From: Cyanobacteria bacterium REEB67
Lineage (GTDB): Bacteria > Cyanobacteriota > Vampirovibrionia > Obscuribacterales > Obscuribacteraceae
Direction of reading: 5' to 3'
Assembly (NCBI GenBank): GCA_018971775.1
Contig: JAGXAB010000004.1
Coordinates: 78,275-142,274 of the forward strand
Length of the DNA stretch: 64,000 nt
Positions 17,777-26,620 of this stretch are shown in pieces; the first letter of the stretch is position 1, and every line of letters begins with the position of its first letter. The notes under the pieces were generated by a model, which worked only from the letters and a program-made list of their open reading frames with translations, had not been told where the DNA came from and made no database searches. A program made the translations under genes and the position numbers.

Positions 17777-18661
17777 ATGGAGACACCGGCATTTAGACGG
17801 ACGAGCATAAACCCGGAAGCGCGAGTCGGAGCCCTGCTTTTGCATGGCCTCACCGGCATCCCTAAAGAAATGCGGCCGATCGGCAAAAAGCTCGAAGCAG
17901 CCGGCGTCAAAGTAAGCGCACCGATGTTGCCCGGGCACGGCGCAGGCTACCAGGAAATGCTCGAAACGACCTGGCAAGACTGGGTGGAAGGCGCCCAGAA
18001 GGAATTTGACCTGCTCGCCCAGGAGTGCGACCGGATCGTTGTCGCCGGACTTTCGATGGGAGCGATTCTGGCCATGATCATCGCCAGCCGCAACGAAAAG
18101 GCAGCCGGCCTCGGCCTGCTCTCGCCAACGATGAAATACGACGGCAATGGTGCCAGCAAATACTCAGTCTTACTACCTCTCGTAGATTATTTCCCTTTCC
18201 TCGGCCGCTGGTGCTACTGGACCGAGCAGCCGCCCTACGGCCTGAAAGATCCGCGTCTGCAAAAGATGATCACGCGCCAGCTAGAAAAGGCAAGCAAAGG
18301 GGAAGGCAGTGACTTTGGCCTTTTCCGCACTTATGCCTTCAGCTTGCGGCAGCTCGATCGCATGGTCAAATACTGCCGCAGCGCCGCCCCGCATGTAAAA
18401 TGCCCGACCCTTGTTTTGCACAGCCTGGAAGACAGCCTTACGTCTGAAGCTAATGCCATCGAGGTTTACCGTATGATCGGCAGTCGCGATAAGCGCATGG
18501 TTTTGATTTCTGGCTGCGATCACGTTCTCACCCTCGACCTGCGCAAGGAAGACGTGGCCAATCATATGCTCCAACTGGCTATCGACGCCAGTTATTATCA
18601 ACCAGGCAAAACCGACGAAAAAGTGACTGCTTATCCCAAGCCGATCTTCTCGCCCACCTAA
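17777..18661 (+). CDS. Alpha/beta-hydrolase, carboxylesterase/monoacylglycerol-lipase type
   Basis: A 294-residue serine hydrolase. The oxyanion-hole segment LLLHGLTGIPKEM, the nucleophile elbow GLSMGA (Ser93), an acid candidate in LHSLEDSLT and the catalytic His in GCDHVLTLD give a full triad. The order and spacing match Est30-type carboxylesterases and bacterial monoacylglycerol lipases, which act on short to medium acyl esters in the cytoplasm. There is no signal peptide. Its stop overlaps the stop of the convergent gene by four bases (CTAA). Confidence 0.88.
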   Translation: METPAFRRTSINPEARVGALLLHGLTGIPKEMRPIGKKLEAAGVKVSAPMLPGHGAGYQEMLETTWQDWVEGAQKEFDLLAQECDRIVVAGLSMGAILAMIIASRNEKAAGLGLLSPTMKYDGNGASKYSVLLPLVDYFPFLGRWCYWTEQPPYGLKDPRLQKMITRQLEKASKGEGSDFGLFRTYAFSLRQLDRMVKYCRSAAPHVKCPTLVLHSLEDSLTSEANAIEVYRMIGSRDKRMVLISGCDHVLTLDLRKEDVANHMLQLAIDASYYQPGKTDEKVTAYPKPIFSPT

Positions 18662-19866
18662 TCGGCTTCGTCCTTAAGATCGTTTTTTGCATCGGTCGCC
18701 GCAGCGGCCTTACCCAAGATGTGCAAATTGTAGTAATTGATCAAATCGTCATCGAGTGTGGACCAGTTGATGCCACGCGCCACCCGGGCGTATATCAAAT
18801 TGACCAGTGGATTGGCGTGGCGGCAATAATTAGTGAGAGGCACCATGACGTGACCAAGGTCGAGCTTGGCACGATAGCCGGTCTGACCGCTCTGCAATTC
18901 GAGACAATGCTGACTGTAGGCAAAATTGAGCGCCGCTTCGAACTGTCGGAAATAGAGGAATGTTTTTCCGGCTCGAGCATAATCGAGACCGATGAATTTG
19001 TTAATCAGACGATCGCCGAGCTTAAATACCAGCATAAAAGTGAGCATACGACCGTTACTACGATCTCTTTGCAAGATAAACCAGGCCGGCTCTGTATCGC
19101 GGATCTTCTCGAAAAACTCGATCGAGAGACGCTCAAATTTTGTTTTGCCTCTGTCATACGTCTGCATAAACAGGGCAAATAATTCAGCCAGCTCGGCGTC
19201 ATCCGGCCGTTTCACATAGCTAGTTTCGAGATCGAGAATCTCTTTTGACTTGCGCAATTTTTTCTTAAAATTGTAGCGATGGCTGCGCGTCATCGAAGCC
19301 AGATAATCGGCGAAACTCTGGCCATAAAGCTTAATCACCGTGCCTGGATAACTGACGATGCGGAAAAACTTCTGAGCGCCCGTGACAGTATCGAGGGCGG
19401 CCTCGGCCCCCTCAGGACAATCCTTGAACACCACCATTGGTGCCTTGAGCTTGGCGGCACGCGCGCACACTGCCTGCGCCAGCGGACCGACGACATCGAT
19501 CAAGGCGACGTCGGACAGAAGACCAATCGTGCCCTCATCGGCGCAGGGCGAGCCAACAAAATACGTACGCTGAAAACCGATCTGGGGAAAAAGACGCGCC
19601 CCGATCTCAAGCAAGTTTGCCAGCGCCGGCGGTGCCACAAGAGACATCGGTACGTCATGCAAAAAGCAAGGGGCGATGCCTACGGCCACCTTGTCCCGCT
19701 TAATCAGGGCATAGCTAAATTTAAATTGATCGCTGAGGCCGCAGGTTTCCAGAGTCTTATACCAGAAGAGTCCTTCCAGGGGTGCCGGGAAACAACGCGC
19801 CCAGAGTTCGGCATCGATATCTTCGTAGCTTTCGACAAATTCAATCTCGATCATTTGCGAACCCAT
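18658..19866 (-). CDS. FemAB/BioF2-like GNAT-fold acyltransferase (COG3146-like)
   Basis: A 402-residue protein. The C-terminal half has the pattern of the GNAT_acetyltransf_6/COG3146 group: SMTRSHRYNFKKKLRK, then FALFMQTYDRGKTKFERL, then INKFIGLDYARAGKTFLYFR. These proteins resemble FemABX transferases and are thought to attach amino acids or acyl groups to envelope precursors. It is the last gene of a minus-strand run with 3-hydroxyacyl-CoA dehydrogenase and two small SMR-like transporters, which hints at an acyl substrate or lipid-linked product. That link is inference from order and short spacing only. Confidence 0.72.
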   Translation of the reverse strand: MGSQMIEIEFVESYEDIDAELWARCFPAPLEGLFWYKTLETCGLSDQFKFSYALIKRDKVAVGIAPCFLHDVPMSLVAPPALANLLEIGARLFPQIGFQRTYFVGSPCADEGTIGLLSDVALIDVVGPLAQAVCARAAKLKAPMVVFKDCPEGAEAALDTVTGAQKFFRIVSYPGTVIKLYGQSFADYLASMTRSHRYNFKKKLRKSKEILDLETSYVKRPDDAELAELFALFMQTYDRGKTKFERLSIEFFEKIRDTEPAWFILQRDRSNGRMLTFMLVFKLGDRLINKFIGLDYARAGKTFLYFRQFEAALNFAYSQHCLELQSGQTGYRAKLDLGHVMVPLTNYCRHANPLVNLIYARVARGINWSTLDDDLINYYNLHILGKAAAATDAKNDLKDEAD

Positions 19867-19887
19867 GATTAGGAGCGACTGACAGCC

Positions 19888-20262
19888 TCAAACAGCAAGC
19901 AGTGCCGTACCGGCCAATATAGAAAGGACTCCCAGCCAGCGCACTCGTCCAACCGCTTCTCCGAGAAAAATACTGGAGAGCAGCGCGACACCAACAAAGC
20001 AGAGACTGCCCATCGGAAAAGCGACGCTGACATCGAGCAGATGCAAAACGGATGTCCAGAGAAAAATCTCCAGACCATAAAAGACAACGCCGAGCCCTTT
20101 CCAGACGACCGACTGCTTCAGCATGGCCGTCCGCTCGGCAAAAGCGCGGTAGGGCTCGACCAGCAAGGCCGGACCACCACTGGCGCCAATCTTGAGGCAG
20201 ACCTGGGCCAGACTTTCGACAGCCATGGCGATCAAGACGAGCAGGATACCGGTAATTTTCAT
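19888..20262 (-). CDS. SMR/EamA-like small transporter, subunit 2 (ArnE/ArnF-like)
   Basis: A 124-residue protein with four hydrophobic segments and the layout of a small multidrug resistance or DMT half-transporter (LEIFLWTSVLHLLDVSVAFP and AGTALLAV). Its start codon overlaps the stop of the preceding gene (ATGA), which encodes a second four-helix protein. Such pairs act as heterodimers; ArnE/ArnF flip undecaprenyl-phosphate-aminoarabinose. A lipid-linked substrate would fit the neighbouring acyltransferase-like gene. Drug export is the alternative. Confidence 0.72.
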   Translation of the reverse strand: MKITGILLVLIAMAVESLAQVCLKIGASGGPALLVEPYRAFAERTAMLKQSVVWKGLGVVFYGLEIFLWTSVLHLLDVSVAFPMGSLCFVGVALLSSIFLGEAVGRVRWLGVLSILAGTALLAV

Positions 20263-20672
20263 CAGCCGCCTTCGCTCTGCGCTTTTGTGCTGTGCGACGT
20301 ACGACTGATCAAATAGACCCCTAGAAAAATGAACAAAACGCCGGCCACACGGGAGGGCGTCAACTGCTCGTGCAAACCAAAGCTCGATATGGCGAGCACG
20401 GTGATATAGCTCAAAGCGGTAAATGGTTGGGCAAAACTCAAGTCGGCTTCAGCCAGGACGCGCAACCAGTTGAAGAGCTGAGCGGCAAAAGCAGTCATGG
20501 CCATGTAAAAGTAAGGATTGACGAGAGCCGCCAGGGCAGTCGCTTGCAAGGATGCGTTTTCAGGCACTCCAGCTACAGCCAGCTTCCATAAAATTTGAAT
20601 GACCGTGTCGAGAACAATCGCTAAGACAATGCCGACAATGACTGATCTTGGGATTTTGGCTACAGACTCCAT
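20262..20672 (-). CDS. SMR/EamA-like small transporter, subunit 1
   Basis: A 136-residue, four-helix protein (IPRSVIVGIVLAIVLDTVIQ; FYMAMTAFAAQLFNWLRVLA; LSFAQPFTALSYITVLAISS; VAGVLFIFLGVYLIS). The motif around AEADLSFAQPFTALSYI, with Pro in the third helix, matches the SMR/DMT superfamily. It is translationally coupled by ATGA overlap to the other half-transporter and follows the dehydrogenase gene by 38 bases. It most likely forms a heterodimer with its neighbour. Confidence 0.72.
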   Translation of the reverse strand: MESVAKIPRSVIVGIVLAIVLDTVIQILWKLAVAGVPENASLQATALAALVNPYFYMAMTAFAAQLFNWLRVLAEADLSFAQPFTALSYITVLAISSFGLHEQLTPSRVAGVLFIFLGVYLISRTSHSTKAQSEGG

Positions 20673-20710
20673 ATGGCAATTTTACTCTCTAGGCATAAGC
20701 AGATCCACTT

Positions 20711-21937
20711 TTATATGACACTTGTGCGGCCAGCAAATACAAAACGTTTTAATAGAGGAGCAGGGCGGAAGCGCTCTTCGCCGGCGGCAAAGCGATTCTC
20801 GAGCAAAGTCAGGCAATCTTTGAGACCGATCTCGGCGGCCATGGCCAGCGGACCGCGCCTCATGCCAAGACCTGCCATCAATGCCGGATCGAGATCTTCA
20901 GGCTGACAGATGCGCTCTTGCATGACTAAAAATGCTTCATTGATCATCGGCAAAAAAAGTTGTGCCCCGTCAAATGCGGGGAGGACAGCAATATCCTTAG
21001 CGCTTTTTTTGCCGGTGGCATCGCTATCGGCTTTAATACTGGCGAGCAATGGAGTCAGGGCCGGATTGACTCCTTGTCTTTTGCGAGTCTCGGTATCATA
21101 GGTATAGAAGCCGGCCTGAGTCTTAGCACCGAGTAGATTTTGTGCCACCATCAGCGGTAGCACAGCCGGCACGGCGAAACGCTCGCCGTATTCTAAATAA
21201 TTGAAATTTGCGACAGCCAGGCCGATATCGGCACCGTTCATATCGCGCAGGGCAAGCGGGCCAATAGGCATGGCAAAATCCTGAGCAGCCTTGTCGATCT
21301 CATCGACGCTGGCCCTACCGTCCTGCAAGGTGTAGAGAGACTCGTTCATATAACGGCCGAGCAAACGATTGACCAGAAAAGAAGCGCACTCTTCGACGCG
21401 CACGCTGAGCTTACCCAGGGAAGCGCCAAGCTCAAGAGTGGTCTTGACTGTGTCATGCGATGTCTCGAGACCGGGGATCACTTCGACGAGCTTCATGATA
21501 TGGGCGGGATTGAAGAAATGCATGCCGACGACCTTATCGGCACGTCTGGTGAAATTGGCGATCTGACTGATCGAAAGACTCGAGGTATTGGTAGCGAGAA
21601 TAGCGTCGACATTGCACCATTGATCGAGCTGTTCGAAAATTTCCCTTTTTATGTTCAGTGCTTCGGGTGCTGCTTCGATCACAAAATCAGCTTCGGCAAA
21701 ACGACTGAAATCAAGAACGGGCTCGATCAGGGTCCTTTGAGCAGCGGCTTCAGACTCGCTCAGCAAGCCCTTTTTGACCTTACCGGCCAGGAAACGATCG
21801 ACATTAGCCAGACCGCGGTCGAGGAAAGATTGCTCGGTTTCTTTGAGCAGCACTTTCAATCCAGCACCGACGAGTGCCACCGTAATTGATGCGCCCATTG
21901 TGCCGGCGCCGACCACTGCTACTTGCGAAATCTGCAT
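20711..21937 (-). CDS. 3-hydroxyacyl-CoA dehydrogenase
   Basis: A 408-residue protein. The NAD-binding motif VAVVGAGTMGASITVALV is at residues 6-23. The family hallmarks NTSSLSISQIANFTRRADKV, GMHFFNPAHIMKLVEVI (catalytic His-Glu region) and the C-terminal domain (FLVNRLLGRYMNESL) are all present. It oxidises L-3-hydroxyacyl-CoA to 3-ketoacyl-CoA in beta-oxidation or a related route. It lacks the enoyl-CoA hydratase half of FadB. A second C-terminal domain (PMINEAFLVMQERIC) is also seen in longer members. It is first in the minus-strand operon that ends at 18658. Confidence 0.92.
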   Translation of the reverse strand: MQISQVAVVGAGTMGASITVALVGAGLKVLLKETEQSFLDRGLANVDRFLAGKVKKGLLSESEAAAQRTLIEPVLDFSRFAEADFVIEAAPEALNIKREIFEQLDQWCNVDAILATNTSSLSISQIANFTRRADKVVGMHFFNPAHIMKLVEVIPGLETSHDTVKTTLELGASLGKLSVRVEECASFLVNRLLGRYMNESLYTLQDGRASVDEIDKAAQDFAMPIGPLALRDMNGADIGLAVANFNYLEYGERFAVPAVLPLMVAQNLLGAKTQAGFYTYDTETRKRQGVNPALTPLLASIKADSDATGKKSAKDIAVLPAFDGAQLFLPMINEAFLVMQERICQPEDLDPALMAGLGMRRGPLAMAAEIGLKDCLTLLENRFAAGEERFRPAPLLKRFVFAGRTSVI

Positions 21938-22284
21938 ATTCTTTGATCCTCAACCTCTGATTTTTCTCATAAAGAAGTGCTTGTCATCAAGCTTTTGTCT
22001 TCTCGAGCCACCTTTCTCCCAGCCCTATATAAAGATAGCCCCTTGGATTCTCCGGGTCGCCAAAATTGCCACGCCGATAGAAAAGTCTCAACGGTTATCA
22101 ATGCTGGATTTACGGCAAATCCAGAATTAATCGCTTGACATCCAAACCTAATGTTAAAAGGGCATAGCTTTCTTTCAAACATTCGTTAGAATATTTGCAC
22201 AATAAAGCTTGTTAACCGAGCTCGACCAAATTCATCCAGTCACAGGAAACAACGCTCAAGGCTTAATCAAGCCGGGAGGCGACT
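21938..22284. other. Divergent intergenic region with a perfect hairpin
   Basis: No gene is supported in these 347 bases between the dehydrogenase and the 22285 gene. CTGGATTT, loop ACGGC, AAATCCAG at 22,104-22,124 is a perfect 8-base-pair stem and could be an operator or attenuator. TTGACA at about 22,135 could be a -35 box but no good -10 follows at 16-18 bases. Confidence 0.4.
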
Positions 22285-22854
22285 TTGCTCGCTTATTTAG
22301 TGATCTCAGTTGAACTAGCCATTTTATATACCGTGTTCTGGTACGTCTTTTTGCGCGAACCAAAACCTTATCGCATCAAAGGCAATGCCTGGGGTGCGTA
22401 TGATGGCCCGACTCAAGAAACTGATGCGAGCATAAAAAAGTTTGCCCTGTTAAACAATGACTGGCCCAACCAGGCCCACAATGACAACTGCAATTGCCAG
22501 GCCGACCGGTCATATGGAGACAACCAGGCATCTAGAGATGCGAAGAACCGCACGGCTAGCGCTATTTACGAAGAGTGGAATGTACCCCTCACGGCCGGCG
22601 AATTGATTCGTAGCCAGACAAGAGGCGTCGAGCGAGTCAATCGCGACTGCCAGGATAATCTGCAACGCCTTCAAAATTCTTTCAGCGCATCCCATGGCCA
22701 GCAAGCAGCCCATACCTATAACCACAGGCCAGCCGGCTATGCTCCGGGCAATCCGACCGAGCAGTATCGAGCCAGGCCGAAAAGCAAAACTTTGCCCGGT
22801 TTTCTGGCAGAATTAGGGGACAAATTGAATCGCATCAATGTCAAGCTTCCCTAA
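22285..22854 (+). CDS. Hypothetical single-pass membrane protein
   Basis: A 189-residue protein starting at TTG with an excellent ribosome site (GGGAGG) 6 bases before. Residues 3-24 are a membrane helix (YLVISVELAILYTVFWYVFL). The rest is hydrophilic and Asn/Gln/Arg-rich, with an NDNCNCQAD motif near residue 71 and a helix with coiled-coil character (GVERVNRDCQDNLQRLQ). Its function is unknown. It precedes the OppF-like ATPase gene by 16 bases and is probably cotranscribed with it. Confidence 0.68.
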   Translation: MLAYLVISVELAILYTVFWYVFLREPKPYRIKGNAWGAYDGPTQETDASIKKFALLNNDWPNQAHNDNCNCQADRSYGDNQASRDAKNRTASAIYEEWNVPLTAGELIRSQTRGVERVNRDCQDNLQRLQNSFSASHGQQAAHTYNHRPAGYAPGNPTEQYRARPKSKTLPGFLAELGDKLNRINVKLP

Positions 22855-22870
22855 ATCTCTCCGGCCCTGA

Positions 22871-23866
22871 ATGACGACAAAAAATTTAGTCGAAATCCGC
22901 AACCTGGCTAAGCACTTCCCGATTCGCAAGGGATTTTTCAATAAGCAGGTCGGCGCCGTGCGCGCCCTCGACGGCATCAATCTCGACATCATCGAAGGCG
23001 AGACGCTTGGCCTCGTTGGCGAATCGGGATGCGGCAAATCCACCCTCGGGCGAGTCATGCTGCGCTTAATGAGCGCCACCAACGGACAGGTGAGCTTCGA
23101 CGGCAACGAAATCATGCAACTCGACAATGCGCAGATGAAGCCCTTGCGCAAACAAATGCAGATCGTTTTCCAAAATCCTTATGCTTCTCTCGACCCGCGT
23201 ATGTCGATCGCTCAAATACTGGCCGAGCCTCTGGAAGTGCATAACACTTTCAAAGGCGACAATAGCGCGCTCAAAGCAGAAGTAGCACGATTGATCGAGT
23301 TGGTCGGCCTCTCTAAAGAAATGCTCGAGCGCTATCCGCACGAATTTTCAGGCGGGCAGAGGCAACGCATCGGTATAGCTCGCGCTCTTGCTCTCAAGCC
23401 ACGATTGATCGTAGCCGACGAGCCGGTGTCGGCTCTCGACGTCTCGGTACAGGCGCAGATTCTCAATTTGCTCATGGACCTGAAAAAGGAATTCAGCCTC
23501 ACTTATCTTTTTATCGCGCACAACCTCGATGTCGTGCGCTACATCTCTGATCGCATCGCCGTCATGTATCTCGGTCGCATCGTCGAGATCGGACCATGCC
23601 TGGAAGTCTATGGCAAGCCTCTCCATCCCTATGCCAAAGCTTTGATTTCAGCGGCGCCGGTACCCGATCCGGATTTCGATCGCAGCCATCGCGTTTTATT
23701 GCAGGGCGACCTGCCCAGTCCGGCCAAGCCTCCACCCGGCTGCCCCTTCCACACGCGTTGCCCGATCGCCCGCGAGCGCTGCAAAGTCGATGTGCCGCCC
23801 CTGCGCGAAATTACGCCCGGACACCAGGCCGCCTGTCATTTTGCCGAAGAACTTTTAAACGCTTGA
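22871..23866 (+). CDS. Oligopeptide/dipeptide ABC transporter ATP-binding protein (OppF/DppF type)
   Basis: A 331-residue ATPase. Walker A GESGCGKSTLGR, the Q-loop (QIVFQNPYASLDPRMS), the signature FSGGQRQRIGIARAL and Walker B LIVADEPVSALD are all intact. The C-terminal oligo_HPY extension (PPGCPFHTRCPIARERC) with its Cys residues marks the OppF/DppF subfamily. These subunits power uptake of peptides, nickel or similar ligands together with OppBCD and a binding protein, none of which is in this window. It either serves a transporter elsewhere or has another partner. Confidence 0.92.
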   Translation: MTTKNLVEIRNLAKHFPIRKGFFNKQVGAVRALDGINLDIIEGETLGLVGESGCGKSTLGRVMLRLMSATNGQVSFDGNEIMQLDNAQMKPLRKQMQIVFQNPYASLDPRMSIAQILAEPLEVHNTFKGDNSALKAEVARLIELVGLSKEMLERYPHEFSGGQRQRIGIARALALKPRLIVADEPVSALDVSVQAQILNLLMDLKKEFSLTYLFIAHNLDVVRYISDRIAVMYLGRIVEIGPCLEVYGKPLHPYAKALISAAPVPDPDFDRSHRVLLQGDLPSPAKPPPGCPFHTRCPIARERCKVDVPPLREITPGHQAACHFAEELLNA

Positions 23867-23892
23867 TTGAGCGCCAACTTTTGAAAAGCTAA

Positions 23893-24759
23893 TCAGCGCG
23901 GCTTGAGATCGGTGATGCTGCCGTCGGCGCGTTGCCACTGAGCGCCGAAGATGCCCTTCTCGACTATTTCGCCGTAAACGGCAAAGACGCATTTGCCGAC
24001 ACCGAACTCCGCTTCTTCGAGGAGAGGCTGGGTCCATTTTCGCAAAGTCAAAATACGCGGCTCGGACCCTGTCACCACCCAGACCGGATAGCCGGTCTTG
24101 AGAAAAGCACGAATTTTCGGCTCCCAGTGACGAGTCTGGCGAAAGTTACCGGTATCGATTTCGAGCAGGATGCGCACCGGCGTCGGATCTTCCACACCAT
24201 ACACAAAAGAAATGGTGGCATCGGCCTGTTCTTCGGCAGCGGTGACATCGGAGGCGAGCTCCTTCCAAAATTCGCGACCAGTGGTAAATTCCAGAGTGTT
24301 GATTTCACCTCGGCTTTCGGCGTCGCGCAGGGCGAGACGCACGTCAACGAGACGCAAAAAATGTTCCTTGTGATAAGTGTGCGGCGGCCCGGTCGGAATA
24401 GTTTCCCAGGAGATGCCGCGGTGCTGTTCCAGAGATCGCGCGCCGGCCGCTGTCAAAAAGTAGATAAGTTCCGGCCTGCCACGGCCTTCCATGCGCCCGG
24501 AAGACGATGCTCCCATAAAGCCGGATTGCTGTAGACGCCGCATGCGCTTGCGCGCCGTCTCATAACTGATATCGGAAAAGCAGAGCTTGGCCAGTTGACT
24601 GGAAGATACGGTGCGATGCAAATAAAGCTCGAGCAGAGCTTCTACGTCGCGGGGCATAAGCACCACGCTTTTCTTCTTGCCCTTGGCCTTGTTCAGACGA
24701 TCGAGTTTACTGCCGACCTGATTGCCTGATTGCGACTGACTTTCCAAGAAAACTCCCAT
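23893..24759 (-). CDS. Replication-relaxation family protein
   Basis: About 288 residues. The N-terminal winged-helix-like part (MPRDVEALLELYLHRTVSSS, ETARKRMRRLQQSGF) reads like the Replic_Relax family (PF13814). These proteins occur on plasmids and conjugative elements and resemble MarR-like DNA binders. They are followed by a nuclease-like fold (LEFTTGREFWKEL, RILLEIDTGNFRQTRHWEPKIRAFL), and the D/E-x-D/T pattern with a distal lysine recalls a PD-(D/E)XK-like core. A longer reading from a GTG at 24897 lacks a ribosome site, and its extra residues look non-coding, so I prefer the ATG at 24759. Confidence 0.7.
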   Translation of the reverse strand: MGVFLESQSQSGNQVGSKLDRLNKAKGKKKSVVLMPRDVEALLELYLHRTVSSSQLAKLCFSDISYETARKRMRRLQQSGFMGASSSGRMEGRGRPELIYFLTAAGARSLEQHRGISWETIPTGPPHTYHKEHFLRLVDVRLALRDAESRGEINTLEFTTGREFWKELASDVTAAEEQADATISFVYGVEDPTPVRILLEIDTGNFRQTRHWEPKIRAFLKTGYPVWVVTGSEPRILTLRKWTQPLLEEAEFGVGKCVFAVYGEIVEKGIFGAQWQRADGSITDLKPR

Positions 24760-24984
24760 TGCCTTTGCCTTTTTCTTCAGGCCCTTCACGGACAGAAACC
24801 GGACCTTGCCAAGCGACTTGCGCAGAGCGGCCCCGGGGCCTACCGATTTAGTACCCCTTAAATAATAGATTCTAGAGCACTTGCCCCCGATAGTCACATC
24901 TTAAAAACGTCGCCTAAATTGGTGGCAAAAAATGACATTCGGCGCGGCAAATAGCCTGGATGAGCCATCTAGCGGGGCATTTCA

Positions 24985-26328
24985 CTATTTTACAACCGTC
25001 GCCAGGGGCTCGTTTTTAGGGCTCGCCCCGAGATATGGGACCAAAAATGCAGTTAAAAGAGTAGTAAGACTCGATACCGCAATCAGTGGCATTAGCTCCT
25101 TGTGAAAAATGCGCTCGTAGAGAAAACCCCCAAGAGCGATCGAGCCTTCCATGGCGAGATTTAAAACAGCGATTTGAATGGCCATGGCGCTGGCGGAAAG
25201 TTCTTTCGGACTGACATCGGCTGCCAGGCCGTAAATGGCAAGAGTGGAGACCATGAAGACGAAGCCGCGACAAAGCTCGATCGCTATCCCCGAAAGGGGT
25301 GTAGAGAGAAGCAGATAAGAGAGCGCGCTGGAGCCTCCCATAACAACCAGCACATAAGTGGAATTGCGCCGCTGGAAATAATCGGCGAGGCGATAGCGAA
25401 AGGCAAAGGAGCCAAGCAAACTGCCGGCGCTGGTGCAGGCGGCCAGAGCGCCTATCCACGATTGCGTAAATTTGAGTTTGTCGCATTCGTAGAAATAGAG
25501 ACTGACGCCGAGATTGGGACTGAGATTCCAGAAAATGAGGAAGGCTAAGGTGACTAGATATGGTTTCGAGCTGGCCAGGCGCTTGAGACTGGCAAAAAAA
25601 GAGGGCTGGGAATGAGCGGGGAGCGGCGGCGATTCTTCAAAATCAGAAGCAGAGCTGCGATCGATGATGGCAAGAAAATGGCGCAGCACAAAGGGCAGAC
25701 AGAGAAGAGGCAAGGCGGACAGCGTGAGAGCCACAGTGAGAGCGGCTACAGCAGGCAATCTCGAGCAGAGCTGACCACCGAGATAAACGCTGACGATATT
25801 GGCGCAGCTGTAGGCCACGGCCTGCTGACCAAAATAAAGCCTGGCGCTCTCGTTCATATGCGAGCGGTCCACGGTCATGGCGACAAAAACGACCGTGGCA
25901 AAGGCGATGCAGAGGCCGGCAAGAGAGACAAGACCGACCAAGAGCGGCAGCAGAAGTGCAGATGGCCCGCGAGAGGCGACGGCCATGAGAATTAAGGCAA
26001 GGGCCAGATAGGCGCTGGCGGCCAGGAGATGGACCCAGGTGAGAAATATCCGCCTGGCCGGCCCATTCCTGGAAAAACGCCCGCAGTCGCTGACCAATCC
26101 ATATATAGGTTTGATCACCCAGGGCAACATCAGCAATGAGACGGCAAGGGATACGCTGGCCGCGTCAAGCCTGAGAGCCCCTTTCAAAAAATTGTTCAGG
26201 GGCTGGGCAATCAGACAGAAGTGCTGCGAAATACCCTGGACGATATAAGCGCTAATGAAGAGCCGGCTGGTCGCCGAGCGATTTTTCGGCGGAGCAATTT
26301 TTGTTGCTTGAGGTGAATTTGTGCTCAT
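24985..26328 (-). CDS. MFS carrier of the BT1/folate-biopterin-transporter-like group
   Basis: About 447 residues with twelve hydrophobic segments. The second helix and loop read LLMLPWVIKPIYGLVSDCGR, the PWxxKPxYGxxSD pattern of the BT1 (folate-biopterin) family of the major facilitator superfamily. Members carry folates, pterins or unknown compounds. The ATG at 26328 follows AAGGGCA closely; a TTG at 26352 is the alternative. It is divergent from the biosynthetic-like operon that starts at 26621, with a 290-base shared promoter region. It could export or import that pathway's product or precursor, which is an inference. Confidence 0.78.
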   Translation of the reverse strand: MSTNSPQATKIAPPKNRSATSRLFISAYIVQGISQHFCLIAQPLNNFLKGALRLDAASVSLAVSLLMLPWVIKPIYGLVSDCGRFSRNGPARRIFLTWVHLLAASAYLALALILMAVASRGPSALLLPLLVGLVSLAGLCIAFATVVFVAMTVDRSHMNESARLYFGQQAVAYSCANIVSVYLGGQLCSRLPAVAALTVALTLSALPLLCLPFVLRHFLAIIDRSSASDFEESPPLPAHSQPSFFASLKRLASSKPYLVTLAFLIFWNLSPNLGVSLYFYECDKLKFTQSWIGALAACTSAGSLLGSFAFRYRLADYFQRRNSTYVLVVMGGSSALSYLLLSTPLSGIAIELCRGFVFMVSTLAIYGLAADVSPKELSASAMAIQIAVLNLAMEGSIALGGFLYERIFHKELMPLIAVSSLTTLLTAFLVPYLGASPKNEPLATVVK

Positions 26329-26620
26329 TGCCCTTAATGTTTGGCCATGCAATTAACCAGACTGGTTCTTTAGATCTACACTTGCGGAGTCAAATGCGAT
26401 CCATTCTCAATAACGAATAGATCAACGGTGATTTCGGAACCCCAACGTTGGTCCCGCTTCATCGAGGAAGAAGCAACCCCAGCAATAGACTCTTCCGCTG
26501 ACTGAGATGTTAAGCAGCTCTAAAAGAATATTGCGACTATTCTCATTGGACCCCTCTCATAATCCAAAAATGGAAACCATTTTCAGTTAGTATATACGAC
26601 GGCAACAGAGAGACAATTTA

